This document shows, one piece after another, positions 17,915 to 26,722 of a stretch of 33,554 bases of DNA. Under the pieces are notes generated by a model that worked only from the letters and a program-made list of their open reading frames with translations, was not told the origin of the DNA and did not search any database. Location: the NCBI RefSeq assembly GCF_000820005.1, contig NZ_CDBL01000010.1, positions 1-33,554 on the forward strand. Reading direction: 5' to 3'. The first letter of the stretch is position 1. Every line of letters starts with the position of its first letter. Both the position numbers and the translations under genes were made by a program. Origin of the DNA: Aeromonas piscicola (lineage in GTDB: Bacteria > Pseudomonadota > Gammaproteobacteria > Enterobacterales > Aeromonadaceae).

Positions 17915-18047
17915 TGTAAAGCACTTTGTAAAGCAAAATGCCTAAAAACCCCGATATTTCGGGGTTTTTTCATTTCTAAACATGTAAAGATTGCTCATTC
18001 TGAAAGCTCGGAGTATACATTAGGAATAGGTGTCTAAAAGTGTAAAG
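17915..18047 (+). repeat. Four direct TGTAAAG repeats at the island left junction
   Basis: TGTAAAG occurs at 17915-17921, 17927-17933, 17983-17989 and 18041-18047, all on the same strand. The last two extend to TCTAAA-NN-TGTAAAG (17975-17989 and 18033-18047), 58 bp apart. The second lies in CTTT-GT-AAAG, a small palindrome. They bracket the ssb terminator and stop just before the first recombinase start. I found no other copy in the window. They are candidate recombinase arm or core sites (attL). Confidence 0.55.
17944..17970 (+). terminator. ssb terminator
   Basis: The stem ACCCCGA / TCGGGGT (17948-17954, 17959-17965) has a 4-nt loop, is preceded by A-run and followed by T6, 47 bp after the ssb stop. 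It lies between the second and third TGTAAAG repeats, so either it belongs to the core or it was brought by the element. Confidence 0.92.
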
Positions 18048-18057
18048 GAATGATGCA

Positions 18058-19251
18058 GTGAAGCTCAGAACCGTCAACATGAAGCAGTACAATGAACGTA
18101 AGTATCTAATCGTTGATGAGAGAGGACTCCCCATCCCAAGGCTATGTGAGTTCACACTGACACACCTGTATGGTGCGGAAAAAACACAGGAGAATAATGC
18201 AAACCACCTAATCCATATCGAACGATGGGCAGCAATGCTAAAAGTAGATCTAGCGGAAATTGTTGCTGACACAGGGTTTGCTGATACGGGCTTATACCAG
18301 AGTTTTCTCAAACACCTTGAGCATCACTCATACGATATCAACGGAGCAAGACCCCTCCGGCCAGATATTGTTAGTCCTGATTATTTCAATCAACGCCTTG
18401 ACCTAGTATTGGTTTACTTTCAATTTTTAGCCGATAAAGCAATTTCCAAGCGCCGTAATACAGATCCTCTATTCCATCAAATACCCAAGATGATGGAAAA
18501 ACTTCAAGTAAAACTAGCCAAGCTGAGAAGACCAAAGACAGATCCAGGCCGCGCCCTTGGTTTGTCATTAGTCCAACAAGCAACACTGTATGATGTCATG
18601 GAAATGCCAAGTTTGCTTGGCTGGAATAAATCTACTCAGTTACGTAACAAGCTAATTCTTAGATTACTTTTAGAAACAGGAATTAGGAAAGGTGAACTGC
18701 TATCACTTACAACATCAAACTGCCATACGAGCAAGCTGGTACATGGAGTTTACCCATTTATCCTGACACAACAGAATGTCGAGCATAACGATCCTCGTGG
18801 TAGATCACCTCGCGAAAAAACAGTTGGCCGGATCATACCTATTTCATTTCCCCTAGCATCACTGATTGATGAATATAAACAGGCCAGAAAATCTCTTGGC
18901 GACTCAGCTATGAAGAGCCCTTATCTACTCTTAGCGACAACCAAACCACATAATCCGCTATCAATAGCAGCACTGGATGATGTTTTCTCAAGTATTAAGA
19001 ATAAGATTTTAGAGTTGTCAGATATCCACCCGCATAAATTAAGACATACCCTCTTTGAAAATCTTGACAGAATGCTCACCAAAATGGGAATTGATGCAGC
19101 TCAACAGAAAAAGCTAAAAAATAATGTTGGGGGGTGGACGTATAACTCAGATAGTAGTCTAATATATGAAACTGGTTCAATAATGGAACAATGCAACTTA
19201 GTTCTAAACCAACTTCATGCTGAAATGGAATCACATAGAAAACTATCATAA
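18058..19251 (+). CDS. Tyrosine recombinase 1 of island module
   Basis: A 397-residue phage-integrase-type recombinase. The catalytic set is readable: Arg210 in TGIRKGELLSL; His326 and Arg329 in HPHKLRHT; Trp360 in NVGGW (the H/W position); and nucleophile Tyr370 in SSLIYETGS. The N-terminal ~170 residues include the helical core-binding region. It starts with GTG at 18058, with AAAGGA 8 nt upstream; nearby ATGs are out of frame. It is the first gene of the module, 10 bp after the last TGTAAAG repeat, so it may act on that site. A TnpA-like role (as in Tn554) is inferred from order and size. Its AT-rich codon use differs from ssb. Confidence 0.88.
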   Translation: MKLRTVNMKQYNERKYLIVDERGLPIPRLCEFTLTHLYGAEKTQENNANHLIHIERWAAMLKVDLAEIVADTGFADTGLYQSFLKHLEHHSYDINGARPLRPDIVSPDYFNQRLDLVLVYFQFLADKAISKRRNTDPLFHQIPKMMEKLQVKLAKLRRPKTDPGRALGLSLVQQATLYDVMEMPSLLGWNKSTQLRNKLILRLLLETGIRKGELLSLTTSNCHTSKLVHGVYPFILTQQNVEHNDPRGRSPREKTVGRIIPISFPLASLIDEYKQARKSLGDSAMKSPYLLLATTKPHNPLSIAALDDVFSSIKNKILELSDIHPHKLRHTLFENLDRMLTKMGIDAAQQKKLKNNVGGWTYNSDSSLIYETGSIMEQCNLVLNQLHAEMESHRKLS

Positions 19252-19305
19252 TATGATTGCCGAGGTGCTGGCTATGCCGACAAAAAAATTAGATAAAACG
19301 ATATT

Positions 19306-20754
19306 ATGTTGGTACAAATAGACCAGCATCAACAATTTGCTTATGACCCATATCCTGTAAGTCAGTCAGGCCAATATCTGGATTTAACACAAACTAAAGT
19401 GGTTCTGGAACCGGAGAGGGAGACCCTATTCTTTGACAAAATATCTCACCAACTAAGAGAGCATGCCCGTGCATGGATTTCTTATGCATGTCATATCTAC
19501 TCTAACTATGCTCTTTTCTCACATCAACATTGCTGGCGCTTACTAAACATCCCTGACGATATTGCAGCAGAAGACATTGCTGAAAAAATACAAGAAATCT
19601 ACAGAGAGCTTATGAACTCTGAACGCAGTGTTAGCACTAAATCTATTTTAAGAATGATGTATAAATGGTGTGTTGAAGAAGGCCTCCCACACTTTGATGA
19701 AGACTTTTATGATTACTACCTAGCCAGTATAAAGTTTGGTACAGATGAAGGTAAAGGTCTTGATGTCATTATGGAAATCCCTGACCGTGGCCCGCTCACG
19801 ATCAAGGAAGAGCGAATTTTCATCTCCACATTAAACTCCATTTCTCCAGAAACACTAACCACGCATGCATTACAGGGATTGGTGTCACTGAAATGCGCCC
19901 AGGTTCTTGGCATGAGAAATATCCAAGTGATGAGGCTGAAGTTCTCTGACTTACAGCTCTCAGACAACGGTGTATACACACTAAAAGTTTTGAGAGCAAA
20001 ACAAAGAGGGCAGGCCAATAATAATGTATATAAAATTCGCCCCATAACAAAAACACTTGCAAAACTACTTTCATTAATGAGAGCTCGTTACGAAGATATA
20101 CTAGGTACAAAAATTACTGATGATTGGCCTGTTATCTCAGATTATTATAGTGTTAGAGATGAATTAGTTAAGCAGCAAGTAAAGATATTCAAGATGACAT
20201 ACATCACCAATCTGTTCAGAATGGCTGTTGGATTGGACTTCAAGGTAACCAACCGTAGACTTCGTAAAACCTTCTGCTCGCGGTTAATCGCCAAAGGCAC
20301 TCCTATGTCTGTTGTTGCTGAACTAATGGATCATAGTGATTTACAACAACTAGAAGTTTATTATAGACAATCGCATACTGTTGCCAAAAAACTAGATGAT
20401 GTACTGCGAAGTGAGGCCATGGATATACTCGATGCATTTGCAGGTAAAGTTGTCACGCCTGATAATGCCTCTAAGCGAGGACAAGGTATTTTCGCGCCAT
20501 CGAAAAATCTAAATCTTGTTCAAATTGGTAGCTGCGGTAGCGCTACCCCATGCTCTCTGCAACCCCCGCTTTCTTGTTACAACTGCTCTTCTCTAGAAGC
20601 CTTTGAAGACGTTGACCATAAGGCAGTTGTAGATACGATGGTAGAGGAAGTAAAAACAGCATTTGGTGATGCTCACGCCATAAATATTCTTCAACATAAA
20701 AACTTTTTAGCTGCTCGCAAGTTTGCTGACATGTTTGACAGGGGTGAACTATGA
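19306..20754 (+). CDS. Tyrosine recombinase 2 with Cys-rich tail
   Basis: A 482-residue recombinase. Arg204 lies in GMRNIQVMRL; RRLR (317-320) replaces the usual HxLR, so Arg320 is kept but the first His is Arg; His343 is in LMDHSDLQ; and Tyr352 is 9 residues later in LEVYY, the normal spacing. Residues ~400-430 carry C-x-x-C-like clusters (SCGSATPCS, LSCYNCSSLEAF), a possible zinc-binding extension absent from simple integrases. The ATG at 19306 has no good ribosome site and an in-frame stop lies 12 bp upstream. A 22-codon frame (19253-19321) beginning right after the recombinase 1 stop overlaps this start and may couple translation. Its stop overlaps the next start (ATGA). Confidence 0.86.
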   Translation: MLVQIDQHQQFAYDPYPVSQSGQYLDLTQTKVVLEPERETLFFDKISHQLREHARAWISYACHIYSNYALFSHQHCWRLLNIPDDIAAEDIAEKIQEIYRELMNSERSVSTKSILRMMYKWCVEEGLPHFDEDFYDYYLASIKFGTDEGKGLDVIMEIPDRGPLTIKEERIFISTLNSISPETLTTHALQGLVSLKCAQVLGMRNIQVMRLKFSDLQLSDNGVYTLKVLRAKQRGQANNNVYKIRPITKTLAKLLSLMRARYEDILGTKITDDWPVISDYYSVRDELVKQQVKIFKMTYITNLFRMAVGLDFKVTNRRLRKTFCSRLIAKGTPMSVVAELMDHSDLQQLEVYYRQSHTVAKKLDDVLRSEAMDILDAFAGKVVTPDNASKRGQGIFAPSKNLNLVQIGSCGSATPCSLQPPLSCYNCSSLEAFEDVDHKAVVDTMVEEVKTAFGDAHAINILQHKNFLAARKFADMFDRGEL

Positions 20755-22814
20755 ATACCAGCCTACAATTATTACCATCAATTGGTGTAGATGCTGATAG
20801 CAATCTGGCTCAATTAGTTCACTTTTACAAAAAAAACACTCCCTTTGCAACATTAGAAGGTTGGGAATGGGATGCCTTTAGCTGGGATGCTAAGGGTATT
20901 TGTAAGACTCAAGCTAGAAAATCTGGAAATAATATATCAGTCAATTTTAGTCGAGATAACAATCTAGGTAAAAAAGTTAAGTCATCACGTGATGCCATGA
21001 AGGCATTTCACAATCTAGATTTATCTGACATAGCTAAATGTCATATTTCAGCCTTGCAAATTGAGAAGTCAAAAGATGTAGGAACACTCAATTTCTATAT
21101 TGTTGCATATCGGTATTTAGATAATGCGATGCTAAAAAGAAATATTACAGCAAGCACTCTGACTACTTATGACTTCAAAGTCGCAGAGGCGGAAGCACAC
21201 GATAAACTAGAAAGTTCTACCTTTTACCGTATTGGTCAGAGACTTGAATCTATTGCGAAATTCATTAACCAAAAGCGGCTCTCCATCCAAAAGATTGGAT
21301 TCAAAAAGTCATCTAAACGCGGAGACACCCATACCGCCAGTGATACAAGAATCGATTTTGAGTCCACTACCAAACGGCATGAGAAGTTGCCTACCCACGA
21401 AAGCCTCATCGCAGTAGCAACTCTTTCTAACTCGAATCTAGAAGGTGATGATGCACTGTTTCAGGCTATGGTAGAAATCATGTTTGCAACGGGTCTGCGA
21501 TTTGATGAGGTGATCTGCCTGGATGTCGACTGCTTACAGGTTAGGGAGGTTGAGGAGCAAAACGTCTTCACAGGTGAAATCGACATATTATCCATTAATG
21601 AGATCCGCTACCGAGCCAAAAAGGGGGCTGGATATCAAACCAAACCAATAACCGAAAGCCTGTTACCAATTCTAAAGAAAGGTCTGACTAGCGCCCTTGA
21701 AATATTAGCACCTGTACGTGACACGATTAAATGCGTTGCTAATGGGAAATACGACTTCTTCCCAATTATCACTGAAGATTGTGAGTTGTTTGTCACTGAT
21801 ATTTGGGAAAGATTAAACTGGTCATCACGTCCAAATCTCACATCCTACCTAAAGAAAAGAAATATCAACCTGACGAATAAACGGAATCCAAACACAGGTA
21901 AAATTGCGGTCGCATTCCACCCATCAGACTTAAAGGGAAAGGCATTTTCATTAGCACAGGAGTCTATCGTTCAGTTATGGAAACAGATTTCAGAGTTAAC
22001 TGTGGCTGATTCCCTAGATAAACTAATATTTGTTACCCAACATCAGCAACATCATTCTGAGAAGAGAGCTGAGCCCTGGGAATTCACAATGATAACGCAT
22101 ACTCAAATATCAGACTATATTGCTGGCCGTCCTGAATATGGTATAAAGAATGTATTTGAACGCAAAAACCTGTGCTATCAAGGTGAACAGATCCGGCTGA
22201 CATCACATCAATTCCGTCACTTTCTAGACACTATGCTAGAGCTCTCAGATTCAGTAACCCCTATAGAGGTTGCTCGATACTTTGGGCGAAAGTATACTCT
22301 AGACAATGTAGCCTATGACCACACTAATCCAGCTAAAAGAGTCATGGATAACGCAGACATACTCTTTGCCGCCTCAAATATAACACCAGAGCAAGCAAAA
22401 GAGGCATCCGTGATCTTTACACTGGTTGACCGTGATGAGGTTCTTGAAACGATAGAAGACATTGGTACAACACTCATCACTGCAATTGGTTTATGCAAAC
22501 ATGACTATAGTGACTCTCCATGTGGAAAATACTATGCATGCGTCCGTGGATGCTCTGAGTATTATCGTATAAAAGGAAATCAGGAAGAGATCATCCATTT
22601 ACAAAAACTTCAAGCTGAACAAGAAACTCGAATTCAACATGTTAAAGCAGCAGTTGACGCTGAATATCATGGTTCCAATAACTGGCTACGCTCTCATGAA
22701 GAACTATTAAATGGTTGTCGTATAGCCCTCGCCATTGAGCAGGATAATTCAATTTCAGATGGTGAATTAGTGCAAGTTTTCCCTAATGGTAATAATGGGT
22801 GCGTTGCAATATGA
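20751..22814 (+). CDS. Tyrosine recombinase 3 (large) with Cys-rich C-terminus
   Basis: A 687-residue recombinase, far longer than typical integrases (300-400). Catalytic candidates are Arg250 in TGLRFDEV, His486/Arg489/His490 in TSHQFRHFLDT and Tyr522 in NVAYDH. The residue nine before the Tyr, normally His or Trp, is Arg513 (YFGRK). After the catalytic domain comes a Cys/Tyr-rich segment (CKHDYSDSPCGKYYACVRGC, about residues 582-601) and a helical tail with repeated QAEQETRIQ-type heptads. Large size recalls Tn554 TnpB (~630 residues). It overlaps its neighbours by ATGA at both ends, with AGGGGTG as ribosome site. Part of a translationally coupled module. Confidence 0.87.
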   Translation: MNTSLQLLPSIGVDADSNLAQLVHFYKKNTPFATLEGWEWDAFSWDAKGICKTQARKSGNNISVNFSRDNNLGKKVKSSRDAMKAFHNLDLSDIAKCHISALQIEKSKDVGTLNFYIVAYRYLDNAMLKRNITASTLTTYDFKVAEAEAHDKLESSTFYRIGQRLESIAKFINQKRLSIQKIGFKKSSKRGDTHTASDTRIDFESTTKRHEKLPTHESLIAVATLSNSNLEGDDALFQAMVEIMFATGLRFDEVICLDVDCLQVREVEEQNVFTGEIDILSINEIRYRAKKGAGYQTKPITESLLPILKKGLTSALEILAPVRDTIKCVANGKYDFFPIITEDCELFVTDIWERLNWSSRPNLTSYLKKRNINLTNKRNPNTGKIAVAFHPSDLKGKAFSLAQESIVQLWKQISELTVADSLDKLIFVTQHQQHHSEKRAEPWEFTMITHTQISDYIAGRPEYGIKNVFERKNLCYQGEQIRLTSHQFRHFLDTMLELSDSVTPIEVARYFGRKYTLDNVAYDHTNPAKRVMDNADILFAASNITPEQAKEASVIFTLVDRDEVLETIEDIGTTLITAIGLCKHDYSDSPCGKYYACVRGCSEYYRIKGNQEEIIHLQKLQAEQETRIQHVKAAVDAEYHGSNNWLRSHEELLNGCRIALAIEQDNSISDGELVQVFPNGNNGCVAI

Positions 22815-23230
22815 AAAAAGAACAGAAACAAATTACAGCGGCACTAGAACAAGACTTCTGCAAACTCATCGTAATCCTAGCTGCCCGCAGTGGGAAGAAT
22901 AAAGTCACTTGGAAGGAACTAGAACAGGAGACAGGATTTACTCGGCAAGCATTGTCAAAAAAAGAAGCTATCGTTAAGGCTTATAAAGAAGCCAATCAAA
23001 GTAGCAACATATTAGAAGATATCGGCCGGCGTGCAGAAGAAACCCAATCAAAACTTGATAAAATAAAAGAAGAAAATATCAAGTTAAAAAAACTATTAGC
23101 TGACTATGATGAGACTTTTGTTCGCTGGTTCGCCAATGCTACAAGTAGAGGTATGTCCATTGAGGAGTTGGAAGCACCGCTCCCACACTCTATGAAGACA
23201 AAAGCCAGATTGAAAGATCTTAAAAAATGA
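22811..23230 (+). CDS. Small HTH/coiled-coil protein A of recombinase module
   Basis: A 139-residue basic, helical protein. Residues ~36-60 look like a helix-turn-helix (VTWKELEQETGFTRQALSKK). Residues ~75-105 form a coiled coil (RRAEETQSKLDKIKEENIKL). Size and position after two or more recombinases resemble TnpC of Tn554 (125 residues), an accessory protein that affects transposition efficiency and orientation. The ATG at 22811 overlaps the upstream stop by ATGA; an in-frame GTG at 22799 is less likely. Its stop overlaps the next gene the same way. It could also be a DUF6262- or GmtX-like protein. I cannot assign the family by eye. Confidence 0.75.
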   Translation: MKKEQKQITAALEQDFCKLIVILAARSGKNKVTWKELEQETGFTRQALSKKEAIVKAYKEANQSSNILEDIGRRAEETQSKLDKIKEENIKLKKLLADYDETFVRWFANATSRGMSIEELEAPLPHSMKTKARLKDLKK

Positions 23231-23733
23231 ATAAAGCATTCAGTATTAGCCATGAACTGGAAGATTTTGAACTTGATAAAATGCATGCCAAGGCGCGTGA
23301 AAATCTTGTTAAGGTGGCTAATTTGGTCGGGCCACTTGACCTTGCTGAATGGCAAAACTTCATAGAAAATGGCAGTTTAAATGCAACTGCCATAATAAAA
23401 GAGATTGGTATATCTCGCTCTAGCTATTACCAAAATAAGTACATTGTTGCGTACCTTAAAAGTAAGGCTCAATGGCTAGCTGAGCAGAATACCTTGCAGG
23501 AGCTTCCCTACCAGGCTAGGGATACTTCAAAAGCACCCGCAAAGCGATACAGCCCGCAAGAAAAGAGCATTCAAGAGAAAGATAAAATGATTCGCCAATT
23601 ACAGCTACGGGTTGCAGAACTTGAATCTCATTTAGAAGGCTTAAAGCAAGAATATAAATCTCTTCAATCAAATTCACATCGAGAACAGCATCGTATGGAA
23701 TTGCTAGAAATATTTAAGCGGGTGCCTAGATGA
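23227..23733 (+). CDS. Small HTH/coiled-coil protein B of recombinase module
   Basis: A 168-residue protein with no recognised family. Residues ~49-72 look like a helix-turn-helix (LNATAIIKEIGISRSSYYQN), and residues ~120-155 form a coiled coil (EKDKMIRQLQLRVAELESHL). The layout (DNA-binding helices then coiled coil) parallels protein A, so the two may form a heterodimer or be old paralogues, although sequence similarity is not obvious. ATGA overlaps on both sides place it in the same translational unit. A role as a DNA-bending or targeting factor for the recombinases or a loader for the helicase is inference. Confidence 0.72.
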   Translation: MNKAFSISHELEDFELDKMHAKARENLVKVANLVGPLDLAEWQNFIENGSLNATAIIKEIGISRSSYYQNKYIVAYLKSKAQWLAEQNTLQELPYQARDTSKAPAKRYSPQEKSIQEKDKMIRQLQLRVAELESHLEGLKQEYKSLQSNSHREQHRMELLEIFKRVPR

Positions 23734-25979
23734 ATGACTTCGAGCAAGAGAAGTTTTTTCGCATCACGAGACCACCATATTCATCCAGAAAAGGTCGCTC
23801 ATTTCATGCTGTGCAGATAGATCCTGACACTCTACGTAATTGCAATTACAAGCGCAATTACATCATTCACATAATTGAAAATAACAGTGATCGCCTGTCA
23901 CTAATATTAGCGAAGGGTGCATTGGTTAAATTAGCTGTCAAAAAGCAGTATAGTAGACGTGTAGAGCACGGAGGCATTCTCACTGTAATCACCCCTCAAT
24001 ACCTAGATCTAATTAGGCCATCAGGGGAGCAAATCGTAATCATGTTAGGCAGTCACGCCAGATTTAAAGGTGTTGGCCCAGTAAAAGCCCGTACATTATG
24101 GTCTACATTTGGTGAGTCCTTATTTGAAATCTTGGACAATGGTGATATTGTAAGCCTGCGTAAGATATTAAGTGAAAACACCGCAAAAAATACTATCGAT
24201 GCATGGCGTAGCTATATAAATATTGATGCTATGCGTTTCTGCAATGCACATTTGGGATTATCAGTATCCACCTCATTTTTGGTATCAGATTATTATCAAC
24301 AGGAAACCATAAGTAAGGTAAGCGAAGACCCTTACCGATTATTAGCATTTGGTGTTGATTTTAATGAATGTGATCGAATCTCACTGGCTCTAGGCTTTCA
24401 ATTGGATGCTCCTATTCGGCTCGCAGCAGCAGCCGAGGAGGCGTTGTACTGTCACCTTTCTAGTGGGAGTACATTAGCAACACGATATGATCTAGACATA
24501 TGGCTGAAACAGCTCTTACATATTCCCAATAATCCAGAAATAACAGAGCGCTATGTTAATCAAGCATTCGCACTCGCCACATCGTGTGAAAACATTCTTG
24601 AGGTCGGTGAGAATGAATTACAGAGTGCAGGTGCTTTCACTATGGAAGCATATGTTGCTCAGCGATTGGTGAACCTCATCACAACCCCAAGTAAATTATC
24701 TATCGATGAAAAAAGGATAAACTACTATATCAATAAATACGAAAGTAAACAGTACTTTAACTTAAGCTCTCTTCAAAAAGAAGCTATCTTTGGGGCTATA
24801 AAACATCGTTTTCTAATTATTAATGGTGGTGCAGGTGTAGGCAAAACTACATTATTAGATTCACTTTATTCGGTGTTTCGTGAGCTAGATATAAGACCAA
24901 TACAAGTCGCACTTGCAGGCAAAGCAGCAAAAAGGATGGCAGAAGCAACAAATCAAGAGGCTCATACTATCGCAAGATTTATTAGAAACTTCAATGCTAA
25001 TAGTTATGAAGGTAGACAACTTATTATTGTTGTCGATGAAAGCTCAATGGTGGACTTACCTAGTATGTACCGCCTATTGAGGTGTATTCCTAACTCTGCA
25101 CATGTAATTATGTTAGGCGATATTGGGCAACTTCCACCTGTAGATTTCGGTCTTGTTTTCCATGAACTGGTGCCAATACACGACATTCCAAAAATCACAC
25201 TAACAGAGGTTCGTCGGCAAGATAAACTCTCAAACATTCCTGCTATTTCAGCCTCTATCCGTAATGGTGTTCTTCCAACATTTAGCTACGATGATGTCGT
25301 CCATATTGATATCAATGGAGCCAATGCAATTCAAAAGAGAGCAGTCTCAATATATTTAGAAAAACCTGATGAAACACAAATAATTTGCGCTACAAACAAA
25401 ATGGTTAATGATATAAATAAACGCTGCGTAGCATTGAATAACAGTAAACCATTAAAGGTATTTATAGAAGAAGCAAATCACTATTTAGATACTGAGTTTA
25501 AACTACATGACAAAGTAATGTGTTGCTCCAACCTTTATGCTCATGACCTGATGAATGGTTCCATAGGAACCATTTGCCAAGTTTACAACGTAATGAAAAT
25601 TATAAATAATGATAACAACGATGAGCCTTTGTCTAGCTTTGGCAAGATTCTATGGGATGACGGCATAGAACGAGAGATCTCGTTGGATATAATCAATGCC
25701 CTTCGCCACGCTTATGCTATGACGATTCACAAGAGTCAGGGTTCACAGTTTAAGCAAGTCATCATTGTTCTGGATAAGGCCCCAAATATTGATCGAACAA
25801 TGTGTTATACCGCGATTACACGAGCCGTAGAAAAGGTCTACTTGATCGGGCCTCTGAATATTCTGAGCCAAGCACTAACACATGAGTCAGCGAGCAAACG
25901 AAATGTTGATCTTGGACATAAGGTTAAAGCGTTGCTAATACAAGCAATGGCTGATTCTCCTTTTGCTGCTGATAGATAA
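23730..25979 (+). CDS. RecD2-like superfamily 1 helicase
   Basis: A 749-residue SF1B helicase with RecD2 layout. The N-terminal region ends in a helix-hairpin-helix (FKGVGPVKARTLWSTFG, about residues 112-128), then the RecD2 N-terminal part (VSEDPYRLLAFGVDFNECDR). The ATPase has Walker A NGGAGVGKTT near 365-374, Walker B VVDESSMVD near 433-441, motif III GDIGQLPPVDFG, then an SH3-like insert (MNGSIGTICQVYNV), MTIHKSQGSQFKQVII and YTAITRA. All core motifs look intact. Cellular RecD2 unwinds 5'-3'. Being last in an ATGA-overlapping operon with three recombinases, it probably processes DNA during element movement, perhaps replicatively; that is inference. Confidence 0.9.
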   Translation: MNDFEQEKFFRITRPPYSSRKGRSFHAVQIDPDTLRNCNYKRNYIIHIIENNSDRLSLILAKGALVKLAVKKQYSRRVEHGGILTVITPQYLDLIRPSGEQIVIMLGSHARFKGVGPVKARTLWSTFGESLFEILDNGDIVSLRKILSENTAKNTIDAWRSYINIDAMRFCNAHLGLSVSTSFLVSDYYQQETISKVSEDPYRLLAFGVDFNECDRISLALGFQLDAPIRLAAAAEEALYCHLSSGSTLATRYDLDIWLKQLLHIPNNPEITERYVNQAFALATSCENILEVGENELQSAGAFTMEAYVAQRLVNLITTPSKLSIDEKRINYYINKYESKQYFNLSSLQKEAIFGAIKHRFLIINGGAGVGKTTLLDSLYSVFRELDIRPIQVALAGKAAKRMAEATNQEAHTIARFIRNFNANSYEGRQLIIVVDESSMVDLPSMYRLLRCIPNSAHVIMLGDIGQLPPVDFGLVFHELVPIHDIPKITLTEVRRQDKLSNIPAISASIRNGVLPTFSYDDVVHIDINGANAIQKRAVSIYLEKPDETQIICATNKMVNDINKRCVALNNSKPLKVFIEEANHYLDTEFKLHDKVMCCSNLYAHDLMNGSIGTICQVYNVMKIINNDNNDEPLSSFGKILWDDGIEREISLDIINALRHAYAMTIHKSQGSQFKQVIIVLDKAPNIDRTMCYTAITRAVEKVYLIGPLNILSQALTHESASKRNVDLGHKVKALLIQAMADSPFAADR

Positions 25980-26037
25980 CCGCATGAAATTACTAGCCCT
26001 TTGATTCTCAGCCAAGTCTATCTATTCTGACCGTTCA

Positions 26038-26604
26038 TCAAGAGGCACTTCTAAACGCCATCAGCCCCCTCAAAAGCCTCTCCACGGCCTCCAGCCTGCC
26101 CCGCAAATCGCGACTTTCTGCAACGGTATGGTTGATGGCCCTTTCAATCGCTAGATCCAATATGGAGAAGTCGGATCTTAACTCCTGGTACTCAGTGAGC
26201 ATTGAATCACATTCCTGCAACGCTTGACGGTAGTGCTGTGCTCTCGCACTCAGCCCGCCCAAGACAGACTCATACGTTTCCGGCTCACGTTCCTTACCCG
26301 ATTCCGTTACAAGCGCATCCGGCCCAATAAAGTCCTCTTTGAAATGCACTTCATCGAACTTGGGAGTCCTGATGAAATGAGAAAAGCGTCTCCCATCATC
26401 AACGTTCTTCCTTTTTAGAAGTCCCTGATTTACGAGCTTGATCAGATGCCGATAAATGAAGGTATAACGCCGCTTACGTATCTGCGATTCTGCTTCGTCA
26501 CCAAAAATGGCATTTACAAATCCTATCGCAGTGAAGTCATCCATCTGCAATCGAATGAGTGCGGTGTAGAGCGCGGTTGGTAACCACACAGTCTGGGAGC
26601 TCAT
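26038..26604 (-). CDS. Winged-helix/coiled-coil protein of unknown function
   Basis: A 188-residue protein. Residues ~10-85 resemble a winged-helix domain (FTAIGFVNAIFGDEAESQIR, then IYRHLIKLVNQGLLKRKNVD and GRRFSHFIRTPKF, the wing). Residues ~110-185 are helical and coiled-coil-like. I do not recognise the family. The start at 26604 has AGGA 7 nt upstream. It converges on the helicase gene and is divergent from the small XRE gene at 26723, with a palindrome midway between their starts. GC content is higher than in the recombinase module, suggesting a different origin. It is likely a regulator or accessory DNA-binding protein. Confidence 0.65.
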   Translation of the reverse strand: MSSQTVWLPTALYTALIRLQMDDFTAIGFVNAIFGDEAESQIRKRRYTFIYRHLIKLVNQGLLKRKNVDDGRRFSHFIRTPKFDEVHFKEDFIGPDALVTESGKEREPETYESVLGGLSARAQHYRQALQECDSMLTEYQELRSDFSILDLAIERAINHTVAESRDLRGRLEAVERLLRGLMAFRSAS

Positions 26605-26657
26605 AAGTAATCCTTAGTCTCGAACGAAAACAATTAGTGGAAATCTAAACTCGATTG

Positions 26658-26671
26658 CGGATTATAATCCG
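26658..26671. promoter_or_regulatory. Perfect palindrome between divergent regulator genes
   Basis: CGGATTATAATCCG is a 14-bp perfect palindrome. Its centre is about 60 bp from the start codon on each side (26604 and 26723). It overlaps a TATAAT-like -10 on both strands, so it probably is the operator of the adjacent XRE protein. Confidence 0.55.
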
Positions 26672-26722
26672 TGGTTGTTAGCCAGACAACCAGAGATAGT
26701 GCTCGCCAGTGAGAGGCGAGAC

